From Patagioenas fasciata (taxonomy: Eukaryota; Chordata; Aves; Columbiformes; Columbidae), in NCBI RefSeq assembly GCF_037038585.1, contig NC_092522.1:49699661-49763660 (forward strand): a stretch of DNA of 64,000 nucleotides. The letters run 5' to 3'. This document shows positions 35,701-50,700 of this stretch, piece by piece; position 1 is the first letter of the stretch, and every line of letters begins with the position of its first letter. The position numbers were made by a program, and so were the translations under genes. A model generated the notes under the pieces. That model was not told where the DNA came from and did not search any database. It saw only the letters and a program-made list of their open reading frames with translations.

Positions 35701-38700
35701 CCCATATCTCCTGTCGCAGTCCGTACCTTTTGCCCAGCTGTTACAGCAGCTTGCCCAGCCTTTGCAACCTGGAGAAGAACTGCTTCCCAGTTACTGACAC
35801 TTGGTATTTCCTCTATTTTGCTTCTTCCCCAGGTGCGCTATCGAGGACAAAAAGTGCAGCTCATAAGGATAAGGAATCCTTGGGGACAGGTCGAGTGGAA
35901 TGGCCCTTGGAGTGACAAGTGTGTGTTCTGTCCTATACATGCTGGCCTTGCAAAGGCCAAATCCCAGCTGCTGCTCCACAGCTTCCTGAAGCCCCACCTA
36001 TTCTGCAGAACACTAAATCAAGGGTTTACACATGCGTAACAGTGTTAGTGCCATACTAGACCTCACCCTTGGTATTTTCAAAGCTACTCAATTAAGGGGG
36101 CACTGTCAAGATTATTTAGCCCCCAAAATCTAGCATTAGCAAAAATCATTCATTAATAAAAATGGACTAAGTTAATTTTAAGACACTCCCAATTGGAAAA
36201 ATTATCAATTTGGTGGTTTTTAAATTTTTCTGCAAGCCTCTTGCTGTAGTACTTGTAAAACAGCACCCATTCTTTGTCCTACTTCAGATAAGCTCAAAAC
36301 AAATATTGTATTACCCCATGTAGCTTATGAGTGTCTAGTTGCATTTACTCTTCTGGGTTTCTAAACATATCAGGAACGGGCAGTAACCTTGCAGGTTATA
36401 TATGACTGTTAGATGAGACCCTCTTCATATTGTATACACCAAAGTTGTGGAAGGACACAAAAACACATCAGGATTGGTTTGAAAAGCAGTCTGGTTTTAC
36501 TACCAAAGGAAGGTAAATGCAGTGCAAAAAATACAAAAAGAAAAAAATGTATAGTAAAAAACAACACTATGTTTCCCCCCAACCTACACGTTTAAATACG
36601 TAATTTTGCATATATGCATGGCTTCATTTTTTGTTTCACGTTCTTCTACTAAGCTTTTCTTATTCACACAGATATAGAGCCATAACATGGCTGGACCTTT
36701 ACAATTGCTGAGACACACAGTCATCTGTAGGACCACTTTGAATATCCCTGTCCTTAACATGACATAGGAATAAACGAAATATTTCCATGTCACCTGGGAT
36801 CCTTTGTTATCTTGAAAAAGAAAAATGTGGATAATTGGCATTTATAATGAGTGATTAAATCTAAAAAAAAATGGAGAGGTTAAGGTTAGGACAGGCATCT
36901 GGCAATTCAGGCTGCTTATTGAAAAGGCTGTCTTTGCAAATCAGAGCTCTGGTGGTGCTCTTGGGAGGTTCTCTGGAGTTCAAGATACAGAGGGACTTGC
37001 AGGTCAATACAGGAATCTGTATTAACATTTTGTGGTGGTTCCTGGAATTAAAAACCTCAACACAAGGTGTCTGCTAGTCCATGTTTATTGTGTCAGATTG
37101 GAAATGCAGTAGAGCATTTCCAGTTTTACCAAAAAGCTTTAGCAGGTTTTTGTTTGGTTATCACCTACTACAGCTGGAACTGTTAGGGTAGAATGCAAAG
37201 AAGGCAAAGACTTTACCTGGAACCCCAGTTTCTTCAGCAAATCTCTCTGTACAGGCCAAGGAGCCTGTTTGGTTCCCATTGACGCAATTTTGGAGGGCTG
37301 TCTGTCCCTAAATTACTGACAAACCTAAAAGAGGAGATGGTGCTACAGAAGAAAAACAGATTTAAGGAGGGATGTGATCTACCGAAATCTTGAGGCTTAC
37401 TGGTAGGCCTATTATACCCAGCCTCAACACAAGGCAGCAATCCCAGCTCTGAGTGCAGGGAATATGTCACACAGACATGCTGTGGAGAAGCTTTGGGATC
37501 TTGGGCCCTGTCCTGCTTCCAGCTACATTAGTTGGGTCTCTCCTACCACGTGGAGTGACAGCAGGGTTCAGGAAACATCCTAAAGACATTTGTGTTTGTG
37601 TGTGCTGCTCAGATAAAACACATCTGGAATAAGAACAGCCTGCTGCTGTGTCCAACCAGTCATTCTGAGCCAGGGAAAATTAATTGCCACATACTCGTAG
37701 TAAAGCTTGTCTTTGTTCTCTTGCAGCTCTCCGGAATGGCGTTTGGTCAGCCCATCGGAGCAGAAACGCCTATCTCAGGCAGCACTGGATGATGGAGAGT
37801 TCTGGTAAGCTGCAGGATATTGCAGTGTGTGTCTCTACTCAGAAATCAAGATGCAAGTGGCCAAAATGAATGATAAAAGAGAAATCTCTGAGTGAGGAAA
37901 TGTTCGGTTTCCTCCTGGGACAGTGCAGGCAAAACACTCACTTGGTTTTCTGTGGGTTTTTTTGTGTGTACACACGTCTATTTTAATAACAAAAACATTT
38001 TTAAAAGTCAGCTTAGTTAATGACATTAGCATATTTCAAATACTGTGTGTCTGCCATGAATGTAACACCCTTTAAATCCTCACCATGAGCAAAGGCAGGC
38101 TTAGCAGAAGGGAGCATTGTATTGCACTCTATCACCCATGAAATGCCTTCAGGGTTGATGCTAGGAATACACTGGAAGGGAAGGGAGCCCTGAGAAGCAA
38201 TACTATGTGTTACAGAAAGTAAAAGAACACCAAGATATGTGTGAAATGATGGAAAGGTTTAAGAAAAGATCAAATTAAAAAAAAAAAAGTGGTGGAGATT
38301 GCTTTTGAAGTGTGAAGTGTTCTTCCTGCCAAATTCATGATCTCAGACAGAGCAGATGGCTGACTTGTACCTTTCCCCCCCATATCAATCCTGCTATGTG
38401 CTACTGACAATGTGTGTGGTCACATTTTCTAGGGCCAGATGCTCACATCTTTTGCACAGAGGTGAATGTAGAGTAGTATACTGTGGGGTTATTCCAGATT
38501 TTTCCTGCAAGTTAAACCAAAATTCACCTTTAGGCCTGAAAAGTGATTTGAAGTAGACAATGCAGCACGTTAGGTCACCTAAACATTTTGTCCCAAATTT
38601 TGATACCTCTGGGGGGATGTAGGTCCAGTGGCTGATCCAGTACTTTGGTATTTTTACACAGGATATTTTGAGTTATTTTGCTATTGACATTGCAAATGCA

Positions 38701-41700
38701 TTTGGCATTTCCAGTTTTTCCAAAAAGCTTTTGTAGTTTGGGGATTTTTGTCTCTTTTTGACCTGATGACATCTGGAGCTTATGGGGTGAATGAAAAGGA
38801 GGCAAAGTCTTGACCTGGAACCCAAATTACTCAAGCAAGTCTCTCAGTGCAGAGCATGACTTAAAACCTGACTGTGTAATGAAGATACAAGTGTGCAAGT
38901 AGTCATTAAATGAGGCATGATATTAATGAAAAAGTCATCTGTCCAGCAGACCTAAGCTGATAGCTAAGTAAGTCCTCAGAAGGCAAATAAAAATGTATGA
39001 GGTTGAGCATATCCAGACAAATGTTGGCCTTCCTCATCCAGCATCTCAGCCATTCAGAGCAGAAAGAAAAGCCACTGGGTCTGAAATTTTTGCTGAAGGA
39101 CTTAAGTGGACAAAAATCATACGCAGAAGATACGAAATGCTTCCAAAACCAGACAGGCAAGTTTGATACCAGCTAAACCCAGTCCATTTGATTTACTTTT
39201 CTTAATGCTTTTTGGCTAGTGTGCATTTCCCTAAGGAGTGTTTGCCCCTTTGCCCCCTCTAAGCCACACCTTGACCGTTTCCCCATCAGGCTTCATATAC
39301 AGACTTTGCATGAGCAATGAATGTGATGTATCCCTGAAGACATTAACATGATCAGATGAGGGAAGAGCTGAACATAGCTGTTACCCTCCAGGTTTCAGTT
39401 TGCTCCTACTGTGGCCCTTGCTGATCTATTTTACCTGAGGAGATGGAGGCTGAGCTGTATTCCTGCTTCTGCAGCTGAGGACTTTCAACTGGTCTCTTCA
39501 CCACTGCTGGTAGTGATTTGGCTTGCCTCCCTGGAAAGCTGGGGTAATCTTTATGAGGTGCTTTGAAACCTGCTGCTAGAAATAGTGAGTAGTGAAGTAG
39601 CTAGGTCCTCAAGAGTTCAAAATGTGTTCTCTGTGACACACATTATCTTCAGGCTTAGCAAATAACATAAGGTGCAATGGGGCTTTTCTCCTGTTCACCA
39701 TAACTGGTTTCTACTGAAGTAGAATTAATAGTAAGTTTTACAGTCAGTCAGCTCTTTGTACATAGTTTTTAAATGCGTCTGGAAGCTGAAAAGGAGCCTA
39801 GAAAACCTCCTATGGTCTCATGAACAACTTCTGTAACTGTGCTGCAGGTTTTGGACCCAGCTTGTTCCATGTGCTGACTGCAAAAAGAGCAATGGTCATT
39901 TCTCCAAACCAGGCTCATTTCTATCAAATGAAGGAGAAGAAGAGCAAAAATAAATGTATCTGTTTATTCTCATGTATTGTGTTAAGTTTCATCCTAGGTG
40001 GAACTGGAAAGCTAGGGGAAAGGGTAGTGCAGGGAGGGAAATTAGGGCAAAAACTATGGAACAGTTAAAGCAAAGTAAGTGTCATGTCACCCTAGTCCCT
40101 TTCCTCCTAAAATCAGAGGGTCAGACTCTTCTCTTGCCTTCACCAGTACAAATCCAGGACAGCCCTAGGGCAGTCAGAACAGATGTTGGTTCTTAGGAGC
40201 CAAATCTGATCTGTAAAGTGCAACTTCTTCATCTGCATTGCAGCACATTTCCAAAGAGCCCAAAATTGCATAGTGTGGCCAGGAAACTGAGCCACTTAAA
40301 GACAGATTTTGCTATGCTGCTTCTGCTCCCATGTACTGAACATCAAAGTGAGAATTAGCAGTGCCTAGGGCTAACAGTATGTGGGAAGAGCCAACAAAGA
40401 GGAGGACAGAGCTCAGGAAAGCAAACGCTGCTGTTTCCTCACACACTAAAGCCAAGTTGTAAAATGGCCCATAGAAAGTGTAAATTAACACCACCACAGA
40501 TATCTGTTTCTTATGCAGCCGAAAAATGGAGCTAGCCGTCTCCAGTGAGCTACAGGCTAGTCCTAGAGGGCTAGCTGGGTCCTGTCTGCCGCTGACACAG
40601 ATAAATGTGTGGTCTCAGCTTTTACTCTCCTGACACTCCATTTTGTTGTGGCATGTCAGCCACTGGAGGAAAAAGATTCATGTTAGAGAGGAGTTCAGTT
40701 CATGTTAGAGAGGAGATAGTCATTCAGAGCAGAGGACACATCTGAATGCTAAATTGCCTTCAGGAAGGTCTAACACCTCTGCCACTTTACAGATGGAGGT
40801 TCAGCCTACTGAGGCTACCCTGAGTTTTAGGGCATTTGAACCTCCTGTCCTTGCAGTGCCCACTATCCAAGCTCCTGCCAAAAATCTTCCCTGCTCTGTT
40901 CCCTTTGCCCAGGGCTGCACACCTTGGCCAGATGGGTGCCTGGCTCTGGCTGTCCCTTCTCTTGGCTGTTTCTTCAGTCCTGAACACCAGGTTCCTTGGC
41001 CAGCAGGTCTGTTGGTATCTTTTTGCCCTTTTACTTGCTAGATAATATCACATGGTTTATCTGCCTCTCAGCATGCTGAGCAGGCTGTGTTGAACAAGCC
41101 CAGCCCAGCAAAAAAAAAAAAAAAAACACCCCTGTATTGTGGCATTTGCTTCCTTCTTCCCATCGCCATAAATATGTGTTCCCCTTGGGCATAAAATAGA
41201 TATAGTTCAATCTACATGACAGAGTAGCAGGCAGCTGTGTTCATACCACCTTCAAGGGCAGATTGGAGCTGTTACTGAAGTCCAAACACATGTTTGTCCC
41301 TCATGTTTGGTGTATGTTTTTGCTAGGACAAGGTCCCAAGCACCCATAAAGGAAAGGAGGGTGAACAGCTTGAGCCCAGGCACCTTAGCAGAAGGCCAAA
41401 ATATGACTTTAACTGCAGTGCGGACAGGCTAGACACACCATGGCTTGACTAATCTGTTACCATGTTTCCCCTGTAGTACTGTCATGCTAGTGTTGACCAG
41501 ACAGCCGGTTTGTAGGCAGATTTGGCTCCTGCACAGATGACTGCCATCCTTTGGCTTTCCAGCAACACAGAGGTGAAACACCTCTTTCCACAGTAGGTTG
41601 TGTGCCAGCGTTACTTCTTCACACCTTATACTCAAATGCAACTAAATAAAATCAATGGAGTCATTGAGTAAAAAGCGTAAAAAATCTCAGAATTAGACCC

Positions 41701-44700
41701 AGATGATAGGGTTGCCTGTGGTTTATACCACAGTGAGCAAGAGCTGGTTTCTCCCCTGGTGTACATCGGCATATCTCCATGGTCACTGAAACTATGGAGA
41801 TCCACACAAGCTGGAGATCTGGTCCTGGGACACTGGCAAGTAAGCACTTCTGCAGGGCATCTGTCACTGAAGTGAATGACTGACTGTTCCTTCCCATGTC
41901 TTTTACTCAGGATGAAATTTGAAGACTTCAAAGTGCATTTTGACAAGGTTGAGATCTGCAACCTGACTCCAGATGCCCTGGAAGACAGCACTGCCCACAA
42001 GTGGGAGGTGACCATCCACCAAGGAAGCTGGGTACGGGGATCCACTGCAGGAGGATGCAGGAATTTTCTAGGTAAATACATACTGCTTTGAAAATGAGAA
42101 GCAGGCACCGAAGTCCTTACCCACCCTCTCCTGTTACCCTATAGCCAGAATTGTGGGTGAAGGCCAGGCCAGCTAAGTCTTAGCTAGCAGGAACCAACCA
42201 AAGGGACAAAAGTTCATACGGTTCCACTTGAGATTTGGCAGTAAAAGAGGTGCTTTCTTTGCTCTCAAGTTCATTGGATCTGATTTACCTCTAATTTACA
42301 GTTGCACGAGCAGGACTAGCTCAAAAAAAAGTCACCTAAACTGCAGCAGTAAGGGTAAAATGAGACAAAAGGCCAGCTCAGCCAGCGTGTTTACGTGGCT
42401 CTGAAGTAGCACATGGATCTGAACTGTGTTACTCCAGACTGGCACCAGCACTATGGGATCATTGTAGCTAGGTACTTTTAACAAAATCCCATCTGACAAC
42501 TTTATTTAAACCATAGTAACTTAATAAAATATCAGGCCTAAAATCTTTCCTATACCTAGTTCCATGAAGGACTTTGGGATTTGGCTTATTTTCTGCAGAG
42601 CTTAGTGGAAAGAAGCATGACCATGACAGCTAATGGAAAAACTGAATTTGAGCAAAACCTCAGCTTAAATGTCTTTTTTGTCCTTTTTTTTTCTTTCTTT
42701 TTTTTTTTTTTTTAAGTAGTTGTAGTGGTGGTATTATTATCCTGAGGCAAGAAACTCTCTGGTGTTCTTTACATTGGCAGAGACTTTCTGGACAAATCCA
42801 CAAATCAAGCTGCGTTTGACAGAGAAAGACGATGGGCAAGATGACTGCACATTCATAGCAGCACTGATGCAGAAGGATCGCCGTAAACTCAAGAAGTTTG
42901 GTGCTGAAATGCTAACCATCGGCTACTCTATTTATGAGGTACTCTATTGCTTTTATAGCATGCAGCAACCACACTACCAGTAACAGCATCTTTCTCTGGT
43001 TTTGTACCCCTGCCAGTCATCACATATTTTTAAGGCCCATCCTTTTAAAATAATTTTCTCAGTTACACCAAGGCCCATCGAGAATTTTGACTTGGTTGGG
43101 TTGGAGTCCTCTCAGAGGAGGATTTAGGAGTCCCTGTGTGGCCATGGGTTCCCAGGACAGACTCCTCGGCCCCATGATTCTATCATCCTCTGCCTGGCTC
43201 CCGGGGATGGGATGTTGATCCTTTCGACCCTCTTGGGGCTCATCACACACAGAGGTGCCTGTCCATGAGTGATGCTGGGGGTGTCAAATCTGTTGTCACC
43301 ACTCTGTGACACCCTATCTGGGATGGTGATATTTAATGGCAGGGAATGTTTAAGTGGGAAGGCAATGTTCCAGTGTACTCTTAGATTGCCTTCTGGGTGA
43401 GAAAGATTGCCATCAAGTGGGAGCTAGGTTGCTGCAAGCATCCAGGTAAAGGGATGAGATTCAGGGTCACAGCCAGGGGACAAACTTATGCCAAGCAAGG
43501 TTTGACTGCATGACTGGGAAAGGGGCAAGCATGGCCCCAGCACACCACAGCCAGTGCAGCACTGCTTTCATTTCCACCCTTAGAGCCCCAGCAGAGATGG
43601 ACACCTCGGCAAAGACTTCTTCAGGTACCACCCCTCCAAGGCCAGGAGCAAAACCTACATTAATTTAAGGGAAGTATCCAACCGATTCAAGCTGCCACCA
43701 GGTGATTACGTTCTTATTCCGACCACATTTGAGCCGCACCAAGAGGCAGATTTCTGCCTGAGGATTTTCTCTGAGAAGAAGGCCATCACTGAGTAAGTCA
43801 GCAGTCAGTCCCAGGCCCTTCACCGCTCACCCACATGTGGGGTCAGTGGCTCCCTGGGAGGATCCGGCTGTGGGATCTCCAGCCCTATGGCAGAGCCCTA
43901 GCATAGGAATTGCCTAGTTTTTCTGGTTTGGGTTGGTTTTTTTTTCGGCATTTGACCATTTTCGCTAAACCTGACTATTTTTGGAGAGGAGTTTAGGATG
44001 TAGGGAAATAGGGCTTACCATGGGGAATCCTCTGGAAGCTTGGCAAAGAAGAGTTGCCAGCTGCCTGATAATGTCCAGTTGTCACCTGTGACTGCATCAG
44101 TGTTTGTTTCCTCTCAAAGTTTGTCCAAATGACCATTTTATATTTTAAAAGGGATATTGAGGAAAAAGTGTGCTCACAATGAATAAAGACTGAGATTAAT
44201 TCTATAGCAGATAGCATGCACAGCTGTGCCCTCCCTGAGTCCTGATTAAAGTCTGTTTTAAGGGCTTATGCCAAAATTTAAACAGTGCAAAAATCGGATT
44301 GTCCGATGAATTTTACCTAAACTTAACCTGTTCAGTAAAAAATGCAGTTTTATCATTCACCTCTGGAAAATGTAATGAGCAAGTTTCCACCCCAAGCAGA
44401 TGTTGAATATCTTCAGATACCAAATGAGGTTTTGTTTTCTCCAGGGATCTAGATGAAAACGTTGCCATTGATCTCCCTGAGGTAAGTCTACAGAGTTAAA
44501 ACAGCAAGAGAATAGCTCAGCAGAAGCCGGTACATGCTGCTTTTGCTGTCTTTGGCTAAAACACATTCATTTCACAGGAATGTTACACAATTGCCAGCTT
44601 TGTGTATGTGACTGTAATAGTCAGTTCTGCTGAATATGGTAAAAGAGCTGTAACAATCAAAATCATAATCGTTATGCTTCTGCATCCACTTCAAGGCAGT

Positions 44701-47700
44701 TGGCATCAGCCAGCAGTGGAGGCAGGTATCAGCTTCCACGGGTGTGCTGAAAGATCACCTGTTAACATCAAGGAGGCACATGGCCATTCACATCTTCTAA
44801 AATTCTATTTGTTATGAAAAAATAAAAGGCAAGAGAATGTCCACATACCTACATTCATTTTTCCTACAAATATCCTTATTTTACTTATCAATATTTGCAG
44901 GATTTGGGAGAGAATGCTTGATACAAACATGTGCCTACTGAAACAATTACATTACTTTTGTTTCGGAATGGCCTGGTCTGCCTGCTGAGCGCTATTTGCA
45001 GCTGAGTCTGAGTCAGCTCCTGTTTAAGTGTATCCCTGCAAATAAGCTGTTGATTGCGGTGTGCCTTCCCATGGAAACAAGCTAAGCCAAGATCTCTTGT
45101 GTCCCTCTTTAGTAAACTCTCCTACAGGGACCAGCTAACAAGTGTGGGATCCCATTTCTGGGATCTGAGGGCCATGATCAGTAGCAAAGTATATCTGTCC
45201 ACCTGCCCCAGTACCACTAAGGGGCTGCATCCAAACCTGAGCAGAAGGAAGTGAGGCAGCCATGTTTTACCTTCTGCCGGTAGAGAAAACAAACACGACT
45301 CTTTGCTTCCTATGCCATTGCCTTTTTTTTTCCCCATTTTTTTGTCACAAGAACTCCTCCCTCTTTACATGGTCACCCCAACTATGGCAGTGTCTCTACA
45401 GTGCAGCATCTCTGTGCTCAACAGTGTAGACTGAAGCCTGGAATTCACACCCCTGCAGCTGGCTGAAAGTGCTTCCAAGGCTCAGGATGGCTCTGGGTAA
45501 TGTGACAAAGTGCAGCTGACTCTGGTTCTTGCTCTCAAGAGGGGCAAGAGGTCCCTGGATGATGCTGCTAGGAATTGCTCAGTGGAGCTGTGGTTGTTCA
45601 AGGACTGGGGAAGCAGAGTGGTGCAGGGGAGGTGTTTTCCAGGATGAGTGCTCTTGGTTTTGAGATAGCCAAGGCAATGTCACACTACGCCATCGCCCAG
45701 GTGAGGAAATGAGGGGTGAAAATCCCCTTGGGCAGCTATTATAGATGGTTGGTAGGCCGCCAGTCTAGCAATGTTCAGGAGCATGTGTACCCTTATTTTA
45801 AGATGTACTATGGCCCTCTGATGCACAGAGGGGCTGTGTGCAGGAGAAATGTCATGTTTTACAATTCTTATAATAACTTGTGTGGTTGATGTTGCAGCCT
45901 CCAAACCCAACACCAAGCCCACAGGAAACTGAAGAAGAAAAGCAGTTCCGGGCACTGTTTGAGCAGATTGCAGGAAAGGTGAGTTCAAAACCTTTGTGGG
46001 TCATAGCAAGATGTAGAAAGAGAGGAGACACTTCTACTCCCACACAGGGCCGGGTGAAATGAAAATGTTTGGTTTGGGGAGGGGTATACATAGATGTAGT
46101 GTGTTGTTTGGGCACCAGATGTCACCATGCATAATGTCTAGATGGAGAAAGGTGCAGTCCCTGGTGAGCAAGCAGGAGAACCAAAGATCTGAGAGAGCCT
46201 ACCTAGTTCAGTGTCCAGCTGCAGTTTATTTTTCTTTGAATCAATGGTTCCTGCTTGAGATCTCCTTCAGACAACCTTACGCACAGCAGGGCTCTTCTAT
46301 TTTGCCAGCCCTTTAGTTTTTAGCCTTTTCTGGGTTTTGTATGGTTCTCTTTTTCTGAGTTGCAATGAAGTACAGATGGGTGATGTTAGTGTTTTCTGAG
46401 GTTTTTGGTATGTCTGTTTACAGAAACAGCTGAGTAACAGATGCTGCCCTTTTTTTTTTTTTCTTTAGGACATGGAGGTCTCTGCAGAAGAACTTGAATA
46501 TGTTCTCAATGCTGTATTAAAAAAAAGTAAGTGCTGAGAGCCTTTAAGTTAAGAACTGTAAAGAACTTCATAAAAGCTGCCATTAAATTCACTCACAGAT
46601 AGAAAAATAAAGGCTATATTACGACTCCTGCCTGGTGTCCTCCAGCCAACCGAGGCAGAAGCAGGAAACCATCTCTAACCACGAGCTTGCCCTGCCTCCA
46701 GCATGAGGCCCACTCTCCATTGCACTGCTGCTCTGCTGTGGAGTAATGAGCACTGGGCTGGGACTTGACCTGGGCATAGTCCATGACACTGCTACAGACC
46801 CGTTGTACAACGGGAGACCTGTCACTCTTCATACCTCATATCCTGATTTATGAAACAAGGACAGTATTTCCTGCCATGTCTTCAGTAAATACCTCCTCTG
46901 TCTGGGCTACAGCTTCTCTATAGTGAGGACAGTCTTAATGTTCCGGTGCACAGGTCCTCCCACAATGATGACTAAGAGCCAACTATCTCTGCTTATGAAA
47001 TCCTATTTTCAGCTTATAAAAGGTAGACTTGCCTAATGACTTTTTTTTTCTTATTATTGTCCTTTTTCCAGCTAAGAACATAAAATTCAAGAACTTAAGT
47101 ATAATTTCATGCCGAAATATAATTTCTCTTATGGATGTATCCTTTCAAATAAATGCTTGTGGGGCTAAATGAATACTGAGTAAAATTGTCCATAGCATTG
47201 CCTATCATGGATAACAGAGAAGGATGTGGTAATGACATGGCAGAACACTACCCAAAGAAATGAAAAGAAATTACATGAAAGTTGTGAATTATGTGAATCT
47301 AGACATTTAGGGTTAGGAGCTTCAAGACAGATGATTTTCTACTGCAGACTTAGAGGAAGATGCTTTATTGCTGAGCACTTGTAAAAGTAAATCTCAAATT
47401 TACTCTCAAAGGGCCTAGAAAAGGTAACTTAAGAAAATTCTGTTGTCTGTAGGGTTAAATACATCAGAGTTGTGCATGCAAGCAATGGGTCAGAAATTAA
47501 GGATCAGCAGAGTGCTGAAAATTACTGGTATCAAAGCTGTGGGGTTTTTTCACAAACAGACAAAAATCTGGAAAATCTGGTCCTTCAGCTAGATCCTGGA
47601 ACTCCAGGAAGCAGACTTGTGGGCGAGAGTTGCCTGTCCAAATTTAGGCATTTTTGGTGTAGGTGTCTACATCTAAGCTAGCTTTCCAGACTTCCTTTGT

Positions 47701-50700
47701 AGACAGCAAAAGGATGGTGTAATTATGCTGGTTCTGGATGTGCTTAACTGTGAGGGGTGCTAAATGACTGCTCAGACATTAGATGAGATGAATCACAGCA
47801 CTGGTACTTCCCCACCAAATTGGTCATTTGCAATGTTGTGGTGCCTGTTCAGTTTGCTTAGCCCGGCTTCTCCTCAGGTAGAATTGTTTTTTGCAGCATC
47901 CTTCCCTGACAGACAATTTTGTTACACGTGAGACAAAACAGATACAGTCCTGATAAGGCAGGTATCTAATATTTCATCTATGTCTTGCTTGTTCAGCCAA
48001 GAAGTTCCTATCTTTTGCTTTTATTACTTCAGTCCATGACAGAGGTAACATCCTCTCAAATATTTCAGAAAACCAAAAGAGACAAAAATTTATCCTGCTA
48101 AAGCTATGTCCACAATGTTAAAATTCAGTGTAGATCAGTCAACTCATTGCATCTGCAATGAGAAACAGAGGACCAGCCCTGAATTTCCTCTCTTAAAAAC
48201 CAAGCTTCAGTATGGAGCTGGTCCATGTTCACATCTCATCCTTACATGGTATTGGGACAGAGCCAGGGTCTGCACTCAACCCAGGAGCATGGCACCAGTC
48301 CTACGTTTACTATTTAGGATGTAACTAAATAGTTTCCATGATTTGCAATGCTTCCAAGTAAATCTACATAGTGTTGAATAAATGGGAAGACATCTCTTCA
48401 TCTGCTTTGGAGGCACAAGCAATGCAGACATAATCATCCTACTCTGATCATGGTATTTGGAGCACAATGGAGGAGAAAATGATACGAATGCAAACTCGAG
48501 TCAACACTGGCCAAGTCCTCTCCATATCATATGCCACCAGTTTCCTGGCTACAGTGACCATGTGCCAGTGTGGAGGGAGAAGAGAGTTCTACATGACCTC
48601 AGGAAGAAGAACCTGGTTGAGTAAAAAGACCAACTTTTTACAGGAGTGGTAATGTCCTTGAGATCTGTGGGTGCCCTCAATAATGTCACCAGTGTAGATG
48701 CTTAAATAACAGCAGGCATTAGCTAGACCCTGCTTGGCATATTTTGACCTTTGTGAATCCTTGCTGAGCTAGTGTCCATCTGAGCAAGGGCTTTGTCCTG
48801 ACAAGTAAGATGGAAAAGGGAAGGGGAATGGATGGAAAGGGCCCATTCCTTATTTAGCATTTTGGAGCAAGTGCCCCATCCTTCCAAGCGAGCTGTGCTT
48901 GAGCAACATTTGTAATTCAGTAAAATAAGTATAAAGACCCTCACACTTCAGGCAGAGGGAAGGCCAGGCACATCTAATGACTGCCTCTCAGAACTGCTAC
49001 ACAGACATTTTTTTCAGACCATAAGGACCAGATTTTGCCAGCCTCACCACACAACTACCATTAATTTTGGTTGAGCCATTGCAACAGAGCCTGGTCTCTA
49101 TAGCACATTGGTTAACTTAGTCCTTCAAGTAGCAATTTGTTTTAATCAGGTAACTTAATTGTCTGAATCATTTATATCCCATTCACATCCAAAGCTGTTC
49201 TTGCCTCAGAACAATTTGTCTTTCTCCTGCGGAGCCTGCATTGCTCAGCTGTGTTTTTATACCACATAATGTTCCTCAAGTGTCACAGCCACAGCCACGA
49301 CTGTAGCTGCTGGAGCTACCTCCACCTCCTCAGAAATCCCAGTATCAGTTTCAGCAGCACCATTGACTTCCCAGGCAATATGTTTTCTGCTTAAAGGAAC
49401 AGTGCACATAAATTCAGACAGAATTTGGACCTTTGTGTAACAAATCCTTTTCCTTAATTCAGATTACCAGACCAGTGGCAACGGGAAACTGGAATTTAAT
49501 GAGTTCACAGTATTCTGGGAAAAAATGAAGAAATGGATAGTAGGTGACATTATTAGTTGTATTTGTTTCTCCATTTTGTTAGCTATTTCCTGCATATTTT
49601 ATTATGTATGCACAGACAAAAATGGAGACAGGAGTGTTTACAAGCCACAAAGTTAAACTCAAACCAAATGTTTTAAAAGTACGGGGGCTTGTTTTGGATG
49701 GTCAGAGACACTCTCAGTTTTCCATGATGCTAAACCATAATGGTTTTCTGGAACTAACAGAGATTTTTTTGGTAAGCAAATCAACTATGTTTGGGATAAA
49801 GAATGCAATGGGCACTAATAAGCAAGCCAATCAAAACGAAACTTAAGGAGTTTCCATTACTGCTCTTGTACAGAAGAAAGTGATGATTCATGACTAATAG
49901 GAAACAATAATTTCCTAAGTCACTGCATTTCCCTTATTGATCTCTCAGGAGTCAACTGTACTGAAGTCTGGAAAAGTGTTGATTCTAATTTTAAACATAT
50001 TTCCCTGCCACTGTGCATGAATGGCAGTAAGAATAAGCAGGCTTGCAGAATCAGGCCACAGGCTGAACATTCAAATAAAGACATCATAATTGTTTCCTCA
50101 TGATCATTAATAGTTTTTTTCTGAATTCATGCTTCACCCAAGCATTCAAAGTATGCAGTTCTCTGCCTCTTGTCTAGCCCATCAGAAATAGCAAACACTT
50201 TTTCTGGGTACTAATGCCACATCTCTTTTAACAAAAGGTGCATTGTTTTTTAACAAGAGGGCTTGAGAAATCCTTGTATCCTGTAGGGAGATTCGCACGT
50301 ATATTTGCTGGAAAATTTTAAGCTGAATGTGACAACAGCTCTAAATAACTCATATTCCAAGGGAGAGACGTATTTGTTGTCTCATTAAAAGGATGGAATT
50401 TAATTCCAACTTAGCAATTATTTAATATATAAGTCAAAATTGAAACCATTTATACCAGTTCTCTTAGTTGTACCATGAGTGTGGCTGTTTAGATCTTTTA
50501 TAGCTAGAAGCAAATGAGTGACGATCTTAACTTCATGTTAAACAAATTGTCTCTAGCCTTCAGAATTATCGAGAAAAACACAAAAAGAGATTAAAAGAGT
50601 GCCTCAGTTAAGAGGCAAAAGGCAAAGATCAACACATCTTTCCTAGATAAAATAACTTTTAAAAAAATCATGGAAGATTTTATGAAGACCAACCCACTAT

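Noticed and set aside
41632-42108. 158-codon minus-strand frame
   Set aside because: Antisense shadow of CAPN9 exon 9 and its flanks.
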